Assembly: GCA_023402175.1 (NCBI GenBank)
Contig: JAEXCN010000062.1
Coordinates: 1-64,000 of the forward strand
DNA length: 64,000 nucleotides
Source: Pseudomonadota bacterium
GTDB lineage: Bacteria; Myxococcota_A; Polyangia; Polyangiales; Polyangiaceae
Direction of reading: 5' to 3'
This document shows, in pieces, positions 23,934-33,272 of this stretch. The stretch's first letter is position 1, and every line of letters begins with the position of its first letter. The notes under the pieces are model-generated. The model did not search any database and was not told the origin of the DNA. It saw only the letters and a program-made list of their open reading frames with translations. The translations under genes were made by a program, and so were the position numbers.

Positions 23934-25143
23934 GCGATCGCGGTGGCAGACCGATCTTCGCGTCGCCGACGATCCGGTTCCCGAGCATCGTGTGGCCACC
24001 CTTGCGGATGATGGAGAGCACGGTGCCGTCACCGGCGTGTGCCAGGAAACACGTGGCGATCTCGGGGGCGCATAGGACGTCGCCCAGAGAGAACGCCGGC
24101 GCTTCTGCGATGGCGGCGATCGCTCCGGTCGCGAGCTCGATCGTGTACGCAACATCCGATTGATCGAGGTCGAGATTGCCGGAGGCGACTCCGACGAGAA
24201 GGTCGTCGGTCACGAACGCGACGGACGGAGCCGGCGCGCGACCGATGCTCGAGGGCACGGCGTATCGATTGAGCAGGGTGGGCGGTCGCTGCGCGACGTC
24301 GAGGATGACGACGTCACTCCGCGCGGCTTGTCGCGGGCCATCGGCGAACAATCCGGAGCACGAGACTGCGAGACGCTTGCCGGACGGCGCGAGATCCAGC
24401 CCCATGCAGTTCGAAATCCCTGGAAGCGAGAGCTGCCACGCGACAGTGTCGCTCGTGGGATCGATGCCGACCACGAGCCCGTCGCCGGCTTCTTCGAACG
24501 CGTCAGCGAGGTTTCCGAGGACGACGACGACCTCGGAACCGACTCTCGTCATCCGTTCGGGATGAGGGCGTAGTGTTGCGGGGGCGCCCGACAGACCTAT
24601 CCTGCCGATGATCGAGGGAACGGAAGGATCGACGACGAGGATGTCGCCGCCCTCGTCGAATGCCTGTCGCCCGCCGAGGCCATTCGTGAAGTAGCGCGTC
24701 ACGTACGCCTTGTGCGGTGACAGCTCGAGATAGTCGTGTGGGTTGGCCGCAAAACCAGTGTTGACCGAGAGCTGGGCACGAACGCGCGCCGAGCTCGGAT
24801 CGATCCACGTGACGACTCCGTTGGGGTAGCGATCGACGAGCACGAGCTCGCCCGACGGAACGCGATCGTGCGGGAGGACGACGTCCCCGGACAACGGCGC
24901 GCTGAGCCCGACCCCCGCCGACCCGCTCGACACGATCGAAGGCGCAAGGACGCGGCCCTCGAACGAGACGATGGAGACGTTCGTCGACACGTAGTCGCTG
25001 TTGGATACCGCGATCGCGCGCGGGCGATCCTGCGTTCCCTCGAGCGATGCTCCCCCGGGGCTCGTGGCGTGCGATTCGACGTTGCAGCCGACGGCGATCG
25101 CGGCGGCGACTCCGACCCATCTCGTGTTGGCGCGGCGACTCAC
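23920..25143 (-). CDS. Surface lipoprotein, beta-propeller; candidate corrinoid-binding (BtuG-like role)
   Basis: A 407-residue lipoprotein: the N-terminus VSRRANTRWVGVAAAIAVGC has a lipobox ending at Cys 20. The rest shows repeating propeller-type units (GELVLVDRYPNGVVTWID, GDILVVDPSVPSIIGRI, GLVVGIDPTSDTVAWQL, SDVVILDVAQRPP) like YncE-type seven-bladed propellers. The GTG start overlaps the TonB-receptor stop (GTGA) and has GGAGG seven bases upstream. The operon is under a cobalamin riboswitch. In Bacteroides, BtuG is a propeller lipoprotein that caps BtuB and binds vitamin B12; an analogous job here is inferred from fold and position, not from close similarity. Confidence 0.8.
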   Translation of the reverse strand: MSRRANTRWVGVAAAIAVGCNVESHATSPGGASLEGTQDRPRAIAVSNSDYVSTNVSIVSFEGRVLAPSIVSSGSAGVGLSAPLSGDVVLPHDRVPSGELVLVDRYPNGVVTWIDPSSARVRAQLSVNTGFAANPHDYLELSPHKAYVTRYFTNGLGGRQAFDEGGDILVVDPSVPSIIGRIGLSGAPATLRPHPERMTRVGSEVVVVLGNLADAFEEAGDGLVVGIDPTSDTVAWQLSLPGISNCMGLDLAPSGKRLAVSCSGLFADGPRQAARSDVVILDVAQRPPTLLNRYAVPSSIGRAPAPSVAFVTDDLLVGVASGNLDLDQSDVAYTIELATGAIAAIAEAPAFSLGDVLCAPEIATCFLAHAGDGTVLSIIRKGGHTMLGNRIVGDAKIGLPPRSLTFL

Positions 25144-27122
25144 CAGCGCACCTCCGTCGAGGTGTAGAAGGCACGTCCCGACAGCGGGAATCCGACGACG
25201 TCGAATCGCGCCTGATCGAGCACGTTCGCTATCCGCCCGCGGACGACGAGGCGCCCGGAGACGGCTTCGAGCGATCCATCGACGTCGACGGATCCTTGCT
25301 CCGGAATGACGACGAGCCCCGCAGCGTCGGCGTAACGGCTCGATTGATACAGGTGTCCGATTCCGATCATCGAACGGCCGATTCCGAGCGCGCGCCATCT
25401 CTTCGCAGTGAGACTCACGCGCTGCGAGATGGTCAGGCGCGAGTGGAACGGGAGCACGTCGTTGTGCGTCGAGCGCGCGGACGACCCATCGCGGGCATCG
25501 AGGACGCTCGCGGAGACATCCACGCGAGCGAACGCAAAGGGCATCCATGCCGCCATCGACTCCACTCCCTCGACAGTCGCGCGACCGACGTTGTACGGAG
25601 CGATGTACCCGGGCGCCGACCGCACGTAGCGAATCAAGTCGGTGGCGCGACGTGCGAAGGCGAAGAGATCGATCGCTAGCGATGACGAACCGAGCCGAAG
25701 ACCGAGCTCGACGGAGTCGGCGTGCTCTGGCCGGAGGAGCTCGTTTCCGCGAACGGAGCCCGACACGCCGTAGCGCTCGCCCAGCGTCGGAACGCGACCT
25801 GCTCGTGCCACGTTGAAGAGCAGCATTGCGGTGCGTGACCCGAGCTCGGCTCCCGCTCGCAGCGACGGCAGCGTGGCGCAACCATTCTCGGAAGATCCCG
25901 GCCGTGTACCTTCGGGCTGCGCGACATCGGCGCGCGTCGAATCGCACGTGATGCCAGGGAGCGCCCGGATGCGCAGGACCGTGAGCGGAGACCACTCGGC
26001 GAGTACCGTTGCCCCCAAGGTGACGCGATGCGCGCGCCGCATTCGTGTCTGGTCTCTGTCGATTGCGAGTCGCTCTCCTGCCGCACGGAGCGAAGAGCCG
26101 ATAGCCATGTTCCGTGCGACTGGAAGCTCGACGAGGATGGCCTCGTCGACTCGGGCCGCTTCTGCTTCTACACGACGTGCCCCGAGGCCGAGCTCTCTCG
26201 CGGGATCATGCGTTTCCATGCGACTCCTCACCAGCGCCGTCGTCGCCGTGACTCGACAGCGTTCGACGGCGCACGGCGCCGTCACTGCAGCGGAGGCGAG
26301 CTCGCGACTCTGCTGCGCGTTTGCGCGATCGGTCGGCAGCACGCCAAGCCCGGGAAGCCCTTGGCTCCGCGTCACGCCGTTGAACATCAGATCGACGTGA
26401 CCGTTCGAGCCTAGAGTCGTCGTCCCCAATACCCAGAGATCGGTCGTCTGCACGGCAGCGTTTCGTCGCCTCTCGGTCCCTTCGCTCGCGTGGACCAAGC
26501 GCATGCCGGCGTCATCGCGGTACTCGTAATCGTTGTCGACGTCTTCGTGGCGGACGCTCACGGCGGCCGAAGAAGCTTCGGTTCCAAGTCCGCTGCGCAC
26601 CCAGGCGCTTCGATAGCCAAAGCTTCCGACCGTCACTCCGGCGGACGGCACGATCTCGTTGGGCCGGAGCGGGTCGAAGAAGATCGCACCGCCGATGCTC
26701 GCCCGGTCAGCGTGGAGCGGCGCGTTGCTCCGATAGATTTCTACGCGGCGGAGGAGCGCCGGCGGAACGAGTGACAGGTCGGCGGTGCCTCCTACGTCGT
26801 CGTTGATTCGGACCCCACCGAGGTAGATGGGTGTCTGTGCCGACGTCGCTCCGCGAACGCTCGCCGTTGCGAGCGCGCCGATGCCGCCGGAGTCGGTCAC
26901 CTGGATCCCGGGCTGACCGCGGAGGACCTCCGCCGTCGTCAGCCCTGGCGATTGGAGTCGGTCCTTGTCGATCACGCTCGAACCGACCGACGCATCGCGT
27001 CCGACGGGGCGTAGGAGGTCTCCTCGGACGAAGACCTCGGAGGTCTGCGCCGACGCCAGTCCAGGCGCGACCGCGACGATCCCTATGAGCGGCCACCCAA
27101 AGCAGGTGGATGTAGACCTCAC
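25140..27122 (-). CDS. btuB: TonB-dependent outer-membrane receptor, BtuB-like (corrinoid uptake)
   Basis: A 660-residue receptor. A signal peptide (residues 1-25, ending GLASA) precedes a plug domain with LQSPGLTTAEVLRGQPGIQV, then SVRGATSAQTPIYLGGVRIND and the RVEIYRSNAP plug end, then a beta barrel ending in an aromatic residue (EVRW). The start is GTG at 27120-27122, preceded at seven bases by AAGGAG; longer frames run into the riboswitch. A cobalamin riboswitch lies 46 bases upstream, so the substrate is very probably cobalamin or another corrinoid. Downstream and overlapping is the propeller lipoprotein. Confidence 0.9.
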   Translation of the reverse strand: MRSTSTCFGWPLIGIVAVAPGLASAQTSEVFVRGDLLRPVGRDASVGSSVIDKDRLQSPGLTTAEVLRGQPGIQVTDSGGIGALATASVRGATSAQTPIYLGGVRINDDVGGTADLSLVPPALLRRVEIYRSNAPLHADRASIGGAIFFDPLRPNEIVPSAGVTVGSFGYRSAWVRSGLGTEASSAAVSVRHEDVDNDYEYRDDAGMRLVHASEGTERRRNAAVQTTDLWVLGTTTLGSNGHVDLMFNGVTRSQGLPGLGVLPTDRANAQQSRELASAAVTAPCAVERCRVTATTALVRSRMETHDPARELGLGARRVEAEAARVDEAILVELPVARNMAIGSSLRAAGERLAIDRDQTRMRRAHRVTLGATVLAEWSPLTVLRIRALPGITCDSTRADVAQPEGTRPGSSENGCATLPSLRAGAELGSRTAMLLFNVARAGRVPTLGERYGVSGSVRGNELLRPEHADSVELGLRLGSSSLAIDLFAFARRATDLIRYVRSAPGYIAPYNVGRATVEGVESMAAWMPFAFARVDVSASVLDARDGSSARSTHNDVLPFHSRLTISQRVSLTAKRWRALGIGRSMIGIGHLYQSSRYADAAGLVVIPEQGSVDVDGSLEAVSGRLVVRGRIANVLDQARFDVVGFPLSGRAFYTSTEVRW

Positions 27123-27167
27123 GCTTGGCTCCTTCGCCGCGTAGCTCGCGCGGCATAGGGGTAATGC

Positions 27168-27318
27168 GTCGCGCGAGAGGTCTTCTGGCTTCCGGATCAG
27201 CCCCTCATCGAGCCTTCCCCCGGACGGATCCGGAGTGGCGTGGTTCGATGAGAGTCCCCGGTTACAGCGGCGGCACCGCGTCGGAGTTGCACCGACTTCC
27301 CGCCTCGTGCGACCGACG
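27168..27318 (-). promoter_or_regulatory. Cobalamin riboswitch upstream of btuB
   Basis: Reading the minus strand, the order of B12-aptamer landmarks is present: GGGAAG-TCGGTGCAA-CTCC, then a GCCGCCGCTGTAA box (the equivalent of GCCCCCGCAACTGTAA), GCCACT, GGGGGAAGGC, and the closing AAGCCAGAAGACCT. It ends about 46 bases before the GTG start of the receptor gene, so it can mask the ribosome site when B12 is bound. Confidence 0.9.
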
Positions 27319-27319
27319 C

Positions 27320-27348
27320 TGCGTAGCCCGAGGCTCGGCCGAGCGCAA
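27320..27348 (-). promoter_or_regulatory. Possible promoter of the btuB riboswitch
   Basis: Minus strand TTGCGC (27343-27348) and TACGCA (27320-27325) are separated by 17 bases immediately upstream of the aptamer. The hexamers are imperfect matches to a sigma-70-type promoter, so this is tentative. Confidence 0.4.
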
Positions 27349-27549
27349 GAGGCTCGGCCATTGGCCATGGGCTCGTCCCGGCGGCGGGTGCATGACCACG
27401 ACGATGGAACGGCGACGCCGCTCGTGCGCGTCGACTGCAAAGTCCACGGGAGCGGCGCCGTCGTCTTCGTCATCGCGTCGGGGAAGAGGACCCCGAAGCG
27501 GTCATGAACGCGTGGACGCACGAACGTGCGTCCTGGCGTTCAGCGTTCG

Positions 27550-28377
27550 TCAGTTACAGGAGCCGTACGCGACGCCACGCACGAGCACCTCGGGCGAGAA
27601 GCCCCGGCACGACTTGCCGGTACCGCAGTCGTCCTCGGAGAGCCGGCACCAGCGCTTGCAGGTGCTCTTCTTGTCGGCGCCCGTCACGCAGCCGAGGCCG
27701 GGGCCACACTCGTCGCCCGAGCAGTTCTCGCCTTCGGCCTTGGACCCGCCCGCCGTCTGACACTCCGTGTTGCCGTTGACGTCGATGATGCACGCGGCGC
27801 CGCCACAGCTGTTCGGGTCAGCGGGCTCGCACGCGATGCGGCAGACGGTGAGGTTCGGCACGTCCGCGCCGTCCGTCGTCTTCACCTGCACGCACGCTCC
27901 GGTGCCCGGCTGCGAGCACGCGCCACCAGGATTGTTGCAGAATGCATGGCAGGTTCCGAACATGCAGGTCAGTCCGGCCGCGCACTCGTTCGCGGTCGCA
28001 CCGCACGGATGACCCATCGGCACTTCGCCGGCCTTCACGCAGCGGGCATTGCCCTTCAGGTCGACGACGTCACACGTCCTTCCGTCGGAGCATCCGCACT
28101 GCGGGCTGACACCACACGCCTTGCTCGGCTCGGGCTTGTTGCAGTTTTCGTCGGACGGAGCAGCTGCGCCGGAATCCGGAGCTCCCTCGCCGGGCGTGGA
28201 AGGGCTTGCCGCGTCCGGGCTTCCCGGCTTGCCGGGATCGGTCGGGTTGCTCGTCGTCGTGTCGTAACCGTCGCGCGTGCTCTCAGAGCTGCACGCGGGG
28301 AGGGTGCCCGCAATCACGCTCGCAGCGAGCGCGGTGAGGCCGAGAAGGAAGGGCTTGTTGTACTTCGAACGCTTCAT
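27550..28377 (-). CDS. Cysteine-rich lipoprotein
   Basis: A 275-residue protein with a lipoprotein signal (MKRSKYNKPFLLGLTALAAS, lipobox TLPAC at about residue 29), a Pro/Ser/Gly-rich linker (about 30-80) and a Cys-rich body with about 30 cysteines in CxxxxxCGxxxxC-type spacing. This recalls extracellular disulphide-knotted domains common in myxobacterial surface proteins. I recognise no enzymatic motif. It lies between the riboswitch-controlled receptor and the kinase gene, as a single leftward gene. The stretch 27349-27549 upstream of the riboswitch holds nothing else recognised. Confidence 0.8.
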   Translation of the reverse strand: MKRSKYNKPFLLGLTALAASVIAGTLPACSSESTRDGYDTTTSNPTDPGKPGSPDAASPSTPGEGAPDSGAAAPSDENCNKPEPSKACGVSPQCGCSDGRTCDVVDLKGNARCVKAGEVPMGHPCGATANECAAGLTCMFGTCHAFCNNPGGACSQPGTGACVQVKTTDGADVPNLTVCRIACEPADPNSCGGAACIIDVNGNTECQTAGGSKAEGENCSGDECGPGLGCVTGADKKSTCKRWCRLSEDDCGTGKSCRGFSPEVLVRGVAYGSCN

Positions 28378-28528
28378 CGGGCGGGCTCACTAGCATCGGC
28401 GACGCAGCCCTGATTCGAGAGACACCCATGGGACGTCGAAGAACGAGCTCGGCAGATGCACGCAGAACTCTGCAGGTAAATGGCTCTGCCGCGCGTGGAT
28501 CGCTCGATGGCGCATCGAGCGATGAGGC

Positions 28529-30568
28529 TCAGCGGTTCTGCAGAAGGAGGCAGCCGCCGATCGACAGCGTGATGACGACGAGCGCCGCGAGTGCAATCTC
28601 GGCAATGCGGATCGCTCGCGGCTTTTCCTGCTCGAGCGGCGGACGTCGCGGCGCCTCCTGGTGCGGGATCCATCCCGGCTGAGCGTGAAGCGGCGGCGTG
28701 GCGACGACGTGAGGTGGCGCTTGCACAGGGGACGCGTGCACGGGCGGAGCGATTGGGGCCATCGGCGTGGCGCGCGTCGGATCGTCGATGCCCGCGCGAT
28801 ACGGCGGAGCAGGCGCGTGCGGCATGGCTGGGATTGGACCGCTCGCGAAGGGCGTCTCGCCGCTGCCTCGTTGCGTCGGCGTGAACGGCCGGCTCGGATC
28901 GAACGCGCGCTCGCCCCGCGGTCGATCGAGGCGCATCGTCCGCTTGATGTCTTCTTCGTCGGGAGGCGGCTCGTCGAGCGCGACGTCTGGAGCGCGAACC
29001 GGAGGTCCCGGCTCGGCGCGCGTCGCTTCCTCGTCGTCCGGCGGCGAGAAGGCTCGACTCGTGAACACGGCCGGCGTCTCGGTCGTCGCGACGGTTGGAC
29101 CCTCCATGTCGCCCGCGGTGAACTCCGCGGTCCATGGATCGCGCCGCGTGGTCCCGTCGCGTGGAGGTCGCACGATGGTGCGCTCCGCGGTCGACGGCGG
29201 AGGTGGCTCGATGACCGCCGTCGGCGCCGAGGGTGGAGGCGCGACCTCCTTCGTCCGATCGGAGGAAGGCACGCCCGAGTCGTTCTCTTCCGTGCGTGAG
29301 GACAGCGTGGCCGCTGAGGAGGACAGCGTTGCCGCTGAGGAGGACAGCGTGGCCGCCGCGCGGCCCGCGGGGGAGGACAGCGCGGGAAGCCTCGGGGCCG
29401 GGAGCTTCACGCCGGATCCGGGCGTCGTCGCCGGGATCGAGGGCGTCTTCACACCGGAGCGCGGTGTGCTCGACGACATCGCCGGTGGCGGCGCGGACGG
29501 GAGCGGTATGCGCTGCAGCTTCTGCATCGGCGGCGGCTTCAGCGAGGCTGACTTCGCGGGGTCCGCAGGCGGCGGCGACGACGGCGCAGGTGGAGGGGCG
29601 CTCAACGCCTTCGTCCCGCCGCGCGGCGTCGCGGTCGGAGGAGGAGGAAACGCGCTCGGGCGCGCGAGCGGCTGCAGCGCCGGCGTCGATGCGTAATCCT
29701 GCGGGACTGCCTTGCGGAGCGCCTCCTGCATCGCGCGCGCGGAGGGCCAGCGCCGATGCTTCTCGAGCGCGAGCGCCTTGTCGACGACGGCGATCATCTC
29801 GCGCGGGATCTCGCGGCCGACCTTCGTCGACGAGAGCGATCGCGCCTGGCTCCTCGATGCAGCCTGCAGCAGATGGCTGAGCGTCTCTTGAACGTGCACA
29901 GCCTCGCTCGAGAGCAGCGTGAACATCGTCGCGCCGACCGCATAGATGTCCGTTTGCGCATCGATCTGTCCGCGCTTGCCGAGCGCCTGCTCCGGCGCCA
30001 TGAAGTCGGGGGTGCCGAGCAGGAGCCCGGTCGCCGTCGGCTCGCCCGTCTGGACGGCGGCTTCCTTGATGTGCGCGATGCCGAAGTCGAGGACCTTCAC
30101 CGTCCCATCGGCGAGGACGAAGATGTTCTCCGGCTTGATGTCGCGATGGATGATTCCCTGCTCGTGCGCCGCCGCGAGCACGTCGAGGACCTGATCGCAG
30201 ATACGGGCGACCTCCGGGACCGACAGCCGGCCGCCGTTCTTCTCGCGCTTCTCCTCGAGCAGCTCTCCGTGCTCGAGGAGCTCCATCACGATGTACGCCG
30301 AGCCGTCGGTGGTCACGTCGTCGTCGATGATCCTGACGACGCCGGGATGACCGACCTTGTTCGCGGCGTATGCCTCGCGGAGGAAGCGGCTCCGGACCTC
30401 GGGATTCCGAGCAAGCTCGGGGTGCATGATCTTGATCGCGGCGAGCTGACCCCGACGATGCTTCGCACGGAACACCGTCGCGACGCCGCCACGGGCGATC
30501 CTGGACTCGATCCTCCACTTGTCGTGGAGCATCGTCCCGATCCATCCGGACGGCCTCTGGTCCACCAT
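28529..30568 (-). CDS. Serine/threonine protein kinase with C-terminal membrane anchor
   Basis: A 679-residue kinase. The Gly-rich loop IARGGVATVF is near 23, the VAIK-type lysine in AAIKIM near 44, the catalytic loop HRDIKPEN near 138, DFG in VLDFGIAH near 158 and APE in MAPEQ near 186. Residues about 290-640 are a long Pro/Ser/Ala-rich linker with three AATLSSS units. A single hydrophobic helix near 652-674 (IAEIALAALVVITLSIGGCL) is followed by only a few residues. The kinase domain would therefore be cytoplasmic with a tail anchor. The start ATG at 30566-30568 is chosen because the domain begins shortly after. Divergent from the gene at 30656. Confidence 0.92.
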   Translation of the reverse strand: MVDQRPSGWIGTMLHDKWRIESRIARGGVATVFRAKHRRGQLAAIKIMHPELARNPEVRSRFLREAYAANKVGHPGVVRIIDDDVTTDGSAYIVMELLEHGELLEEKREKNGGRLSVPEVARICDQVLDVLAAAHEQGIIHRDIKPENIFVLADGTVKVLDFGIAHIKEAAVQTGEPTATGLLLGTPDFMAPEQALGKRGQIDAQTDIYAVGATMFTLLSSEAVHVQETLSHLLQAASRSQARSLSSTKVGREIPREMIAVVDKALALEKHRRWPSARAMQEALRKAVPQDYASTPALQPLARPSAFPPPPTATPRGGTKALSAPPPAPSSPPPADPAKSASLKPPPMQKLQRIPLPSAPPPAMSSSTPRSGVKTPSIPATTPGSGVKLPAPRLPALSSPAGRAAATLSSSAATLSSSAATLSSRTEENDSGVPSSDRTKEVAPPPSAPTAVIEPPPPSTAERTIVRPPRDGTTRRDPWTAEFTAGDMEGPTVATTETPAVFTSRAFSPPDDEEATRAEPGPPVRAPDVALDEPPPDEEDIKRTMRLDRPRGERAFDPSRPFTPTQRGSGETPFASGPIPAMPHAPAPPYRAGIDDPTRATPMAPIAPPVHASPVQAPPHVVATPPLHAQPGWIPHQEAPRRPPLEQEKPRAIRIAEIALAALVVITLSIGGCLLLQNR

Positions 30569-30655
30569 GCGCCAGGAAGAAGAGTACACGAGGACGTGGC
30601 CGCGACGCGGTGCTCGTGATGGCGCCCAGCGCGCGCTAGTCTGCTGGCTGCCCGC

Positions 30656-32602
30656 ATGTCCCGCGCTTCGGTCCGTCCGGCCGTTCTCGTCGCCGTCTTC
30701 CTCCTTTCCACCTTCGCCGCCCTTGCCGCGCTCGTGAGCTGCGGATCGGACGCTGTCGTCTCGCCGGTCGACGCGGCGGGCCCGGATGCGTCTCCGGTCG
30801 GTGACGCATCTTCCACGGTGGACGTGGACGGGGAGGCGACGAAGGATGCGAGCGACGACGTGCCGTTCGTCGACCCCGATCCGAACGAGCCGAACGACAC
30901 GGTGCCGACGCCGATCACCTTCGACGAGGACGGGGGCGTGCGCGCCGGCAGCAAGCCGGGCGTCCTCGCGACGGCGGGCGATGTCGATCGCTTCGCGTTC
31001 GATGTCGACCCCGGCACACACGTCGTCTACGCGCGCGTCACGGCACCCGCGCTCGTACCGGAGACGAACGTGCGCCTTCGTTACGAGCTACGCGGCCCGG
31101 GCGTGGGCGGTCCGCTCGTCGCGAGCGGCGAGGCGAAGGACGGCCGCGCGGTCGATCTCGGCACCGCGCGTCTCGCGACGGCGGGGCAGGGTGGAACGTA
31201 TTCGCTGATCGTCACCGGCGTCTCGCCACCTGGCGGCGTTGCTCCCGGCGATCCGCGGCTCGCCTACGTCGTCGACGTTCGCATCCTGCCGGTGAGCGAT
31301 GCGCTCGAGCCGAACGACACGATCGCTCAGTCCATCCCCCGGGCGCTCACGAACCCTGCACCGAGCAGCACGACCACGTTCACAGGACGGATCGGCTGGG
31401 TCGCCGACGAGGACTGGTTCCGTGTGGACCTCCCAGCCTCTGCCGCGCCGACCGTCCTCTCCTACCGCCTCGCGCCCACGGGGCCGGGGAGGTTTGCGCG
31501 CTTGCCCGGACCGCGCGGCCTTCGTGTCCGCGCGATGAGCGCCGTCAGCGCGGGCGCGACCGCCTGCAAGACGACCCAGGTAGCATGCCCGAAGGGATAC
31601 GACGCCGCGTCTGCCGAGTGGGTGGCGCAGGTCGAGGCGCTCTGTGACGCGTCCGACGCTCCGATGTGTTTGCAGTCTGCACGGATCGAGCATGCGCCAC
31701 ATGCCGCGCTCTCGAACTTCGCGGGGGCGATTCCGATCCCAGCGCACGCAGCGACGATCTCCGTGTGGTTCGTCGTCGATGACACCGATGCCGACGGCGC
31801 GGACGACGTACCATTCGCGCTCGATGTCACGTGGGCGAACGATGCGGACGAAGCTGCGCGCACGACCGGAGGCGTCGAGCAAGAGTCCACGTTCTCGCTC
31901 GCTGCCGATCCCGGGACGAGCTATCCGCTGCCCGCGCCCGACGTCCCGGTCATCTCCGGTCGGCTGACGTACGGCTTCGGATTGCGCGCCGCGATCGATC
32001 CCGCCTCGCCGGATGCGGCTCGGGGCCCGGACGACTACGACGCGATCCCCAGCGACGTGGACACGTATCGGATGCTGTTCCCGTCGCTTCCGAAGCCGGA
32101 AGACCGGACGTGGGCGCTGTCGTGGACGGTCGAGACCGAGGGCTCCTCGACGCCCGCCCATGATCTCGTCGTCGATGTCACGTTCTGCGATGGCGATGCC
32201 CTGAACGCCGGGTCGTGCACCGAGGTGTCGACGCGCGGAGACGGGACGCCCCTCCGCTTCACGTCGCCAGGTCCGCTCGTTCCGTGGCCCGTGCGACCGA
32301 ACGGCGCCGCGATCGACCACTTCACGACGGCGATTACAGCCTCCGGCGCGCTCGACGCGGGCACTCTCGTGACGAGCGCCACGTCGACCGCACGCGCGGA
32401 GGCGTGTTTCTGCTTCGAGCCGCGCTTCGTTCGTGGGGGCTACGCGCGCCTGCGTGTCCGCGCGGCCGACCGACGAAGCTATGCGCCGTCGAGATACGAG
32501 ATCCGGACCTCGTATGTCCCGTATCCGAAGAGCGCATCGTGCCCGGCCCCAGCGACCCAGGCCGATGGCGGCTCTGAGCCCGGTTGCCGCTTCGCGCGGT
32601 GA
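30656..32602 (+). CDS. Large lipoprotein with pre-peptidase-type domains
   Basis: A 648-residue secreted lipoprotein: signal peptide with lipobox ALVSC near residue 29, an Asp/Ala/Ser-rich linker, then at least two domains of the bacterial pre-peptidase C-terminal (PPC) type. The first is marked by DPNEPNDTVPTPI with GDVDRFAFDVDPG, the second by DALEPNDTIAQSI with VADEDWFRVDLP. The rest carries paired Cys residues and beta-rich sequence. No protease catalytic motif is visible. It likely sits at the cell surface and may bind or stabilise a partner. Confidence 0.8.
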   Translation: MSRASVRPAVLVAVFLLSTFAALAALVSCGSDAVVSPVDAAGPDASPVGDASSTVDVDGEATKDASDDVPFVDPDPNEPNDTVPTPITFDEDGGVRAGSKPGVLATAGDVDRFAFDVDPGTHVVYARVTAPALVPETNVRLRYELRGPGVGGPLVASGEAKDGRAVDLGTARLATAGQGGTYSLIVTGVSPPGGVAPGDPRLAYVVDVRILPVSDALEPNDTIAQSIPRALTNPAPSSTTTFTGRIGWVADEDWFRVDLPASAAPTVLSYRLAPTGPGRFARLPGPRGLRVRAMSAVSAGATACKTTQVACPKGYDAASAEWVAQVEALCDASDAPMCLQSARIEHAPHAALSNFAGAIPIPAHAATISVWFVVDDTDADGADDVPFALDVTWANDADEAARTTGGVEQESTFSLAADPGTSYPLPAPDVPVISGRLTYGFGLRAAIDPASPDAARGPDDYDAIPSDVDTYRMLFPSLPKPEDRTWALSWTVETEGSSTPAHDLVVDVTFCDGDALNAGSCTEVSTRGDGTPLRFTSPGPLVPWPVRPNGAAIDHFTTAITASGALDAGTLVTSATSTARAEACFCFEPRFVRGGYARLRVRAADRRSYAPSRYEIRTSYVPYPKSASCPAPATQADGGSEPGCRFAR

Positions 32603-32628
32603 GCCTCGCGGCAGACCGAGCGCAGCGT

Positions 32629-32859
32629 TCAGCAGTCGGTCGAGTATCGAGCTCGAGCGGTCGGATGCCCGAAGCGATCCGTGCCCGCTCGCGCCGGACG
32701 ATGCCGCTCGTGCAGCATCGCAGCACCGTCGGGCGGTGGATCACGCTTGTGCTTGCCCCTCGCTCCGCTGCTGCATGCTTCGGCGACGAAGAGCACCAGT
32801 CCCATCGTGATCGTCAAGACAATACAAGCGCCACGACCCACGCGCGCTCCGAGGTGCAT
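32629..32859 (-). CDS. Possible small lipoprotein
   Basis: A 76-residue frame beginning MHLGARVGRGACIVLTITMG, with a hydrophobic core and a lipobox-like VAEAC near residue 31, followed by an Arg/His/Pro-rich remainder. Only the signal-like start supports it; the rest looks random and there is no clear ribosome site. The gap 32603-33272 contains no other gene that I can support. Confidence 0.3.
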   Translation of the reverse strand: MHLGARVGRGACIVLTITMGLVLFVAEACSSGARGKHKRDPPPDGAAMLHERHRPARAGTDRFGHPTARARYSTDC

Positions 32860-33272
32860 CGCGTATGCCCCCTTCGAGAGCGTTCGTCCATCGGCGGGCT
32901 CTCGCCGCTGAGCGTCGCGAGGTCGCTGGCCGCTCCGCCACGGCGGTCGCTCGACACGGTCGGCTGTGCCCATGACGGCATTCGGCCTGCGTCGGAGCGT
33001 GCATCGGGCTGACGCGCGTGCCCGGAAGCGAAGAGAGTCGCGTCGATCCGCGATTCTCGGCGCCGTCGGTCCGAACGCCGTCGCAGAGCGCGGCGCTCAT
33101 CGACCGCAGAGAAGAGCATGCTGGGGCGAGACGATCGTGACCGCCGGCTCGCGAGCGCTCAGAGGCGTCGTGCGCGAACGCCCGAGTCGCGCCGCATCCA
33201 TTCGTTTTCAAACGAGAGCATCGCGCGCCGCGGTGACGACCTGGGGGGAATGATCGTTGCGTAGCGTGCAGT

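Noticed and set aside
32603..33272. Overlapping frames of 76-156 codons in the gap before the FAD oxidoreductase
   Set aside because: Composition is random-like; only one with a lipobox-like start is kept, at low confidence.
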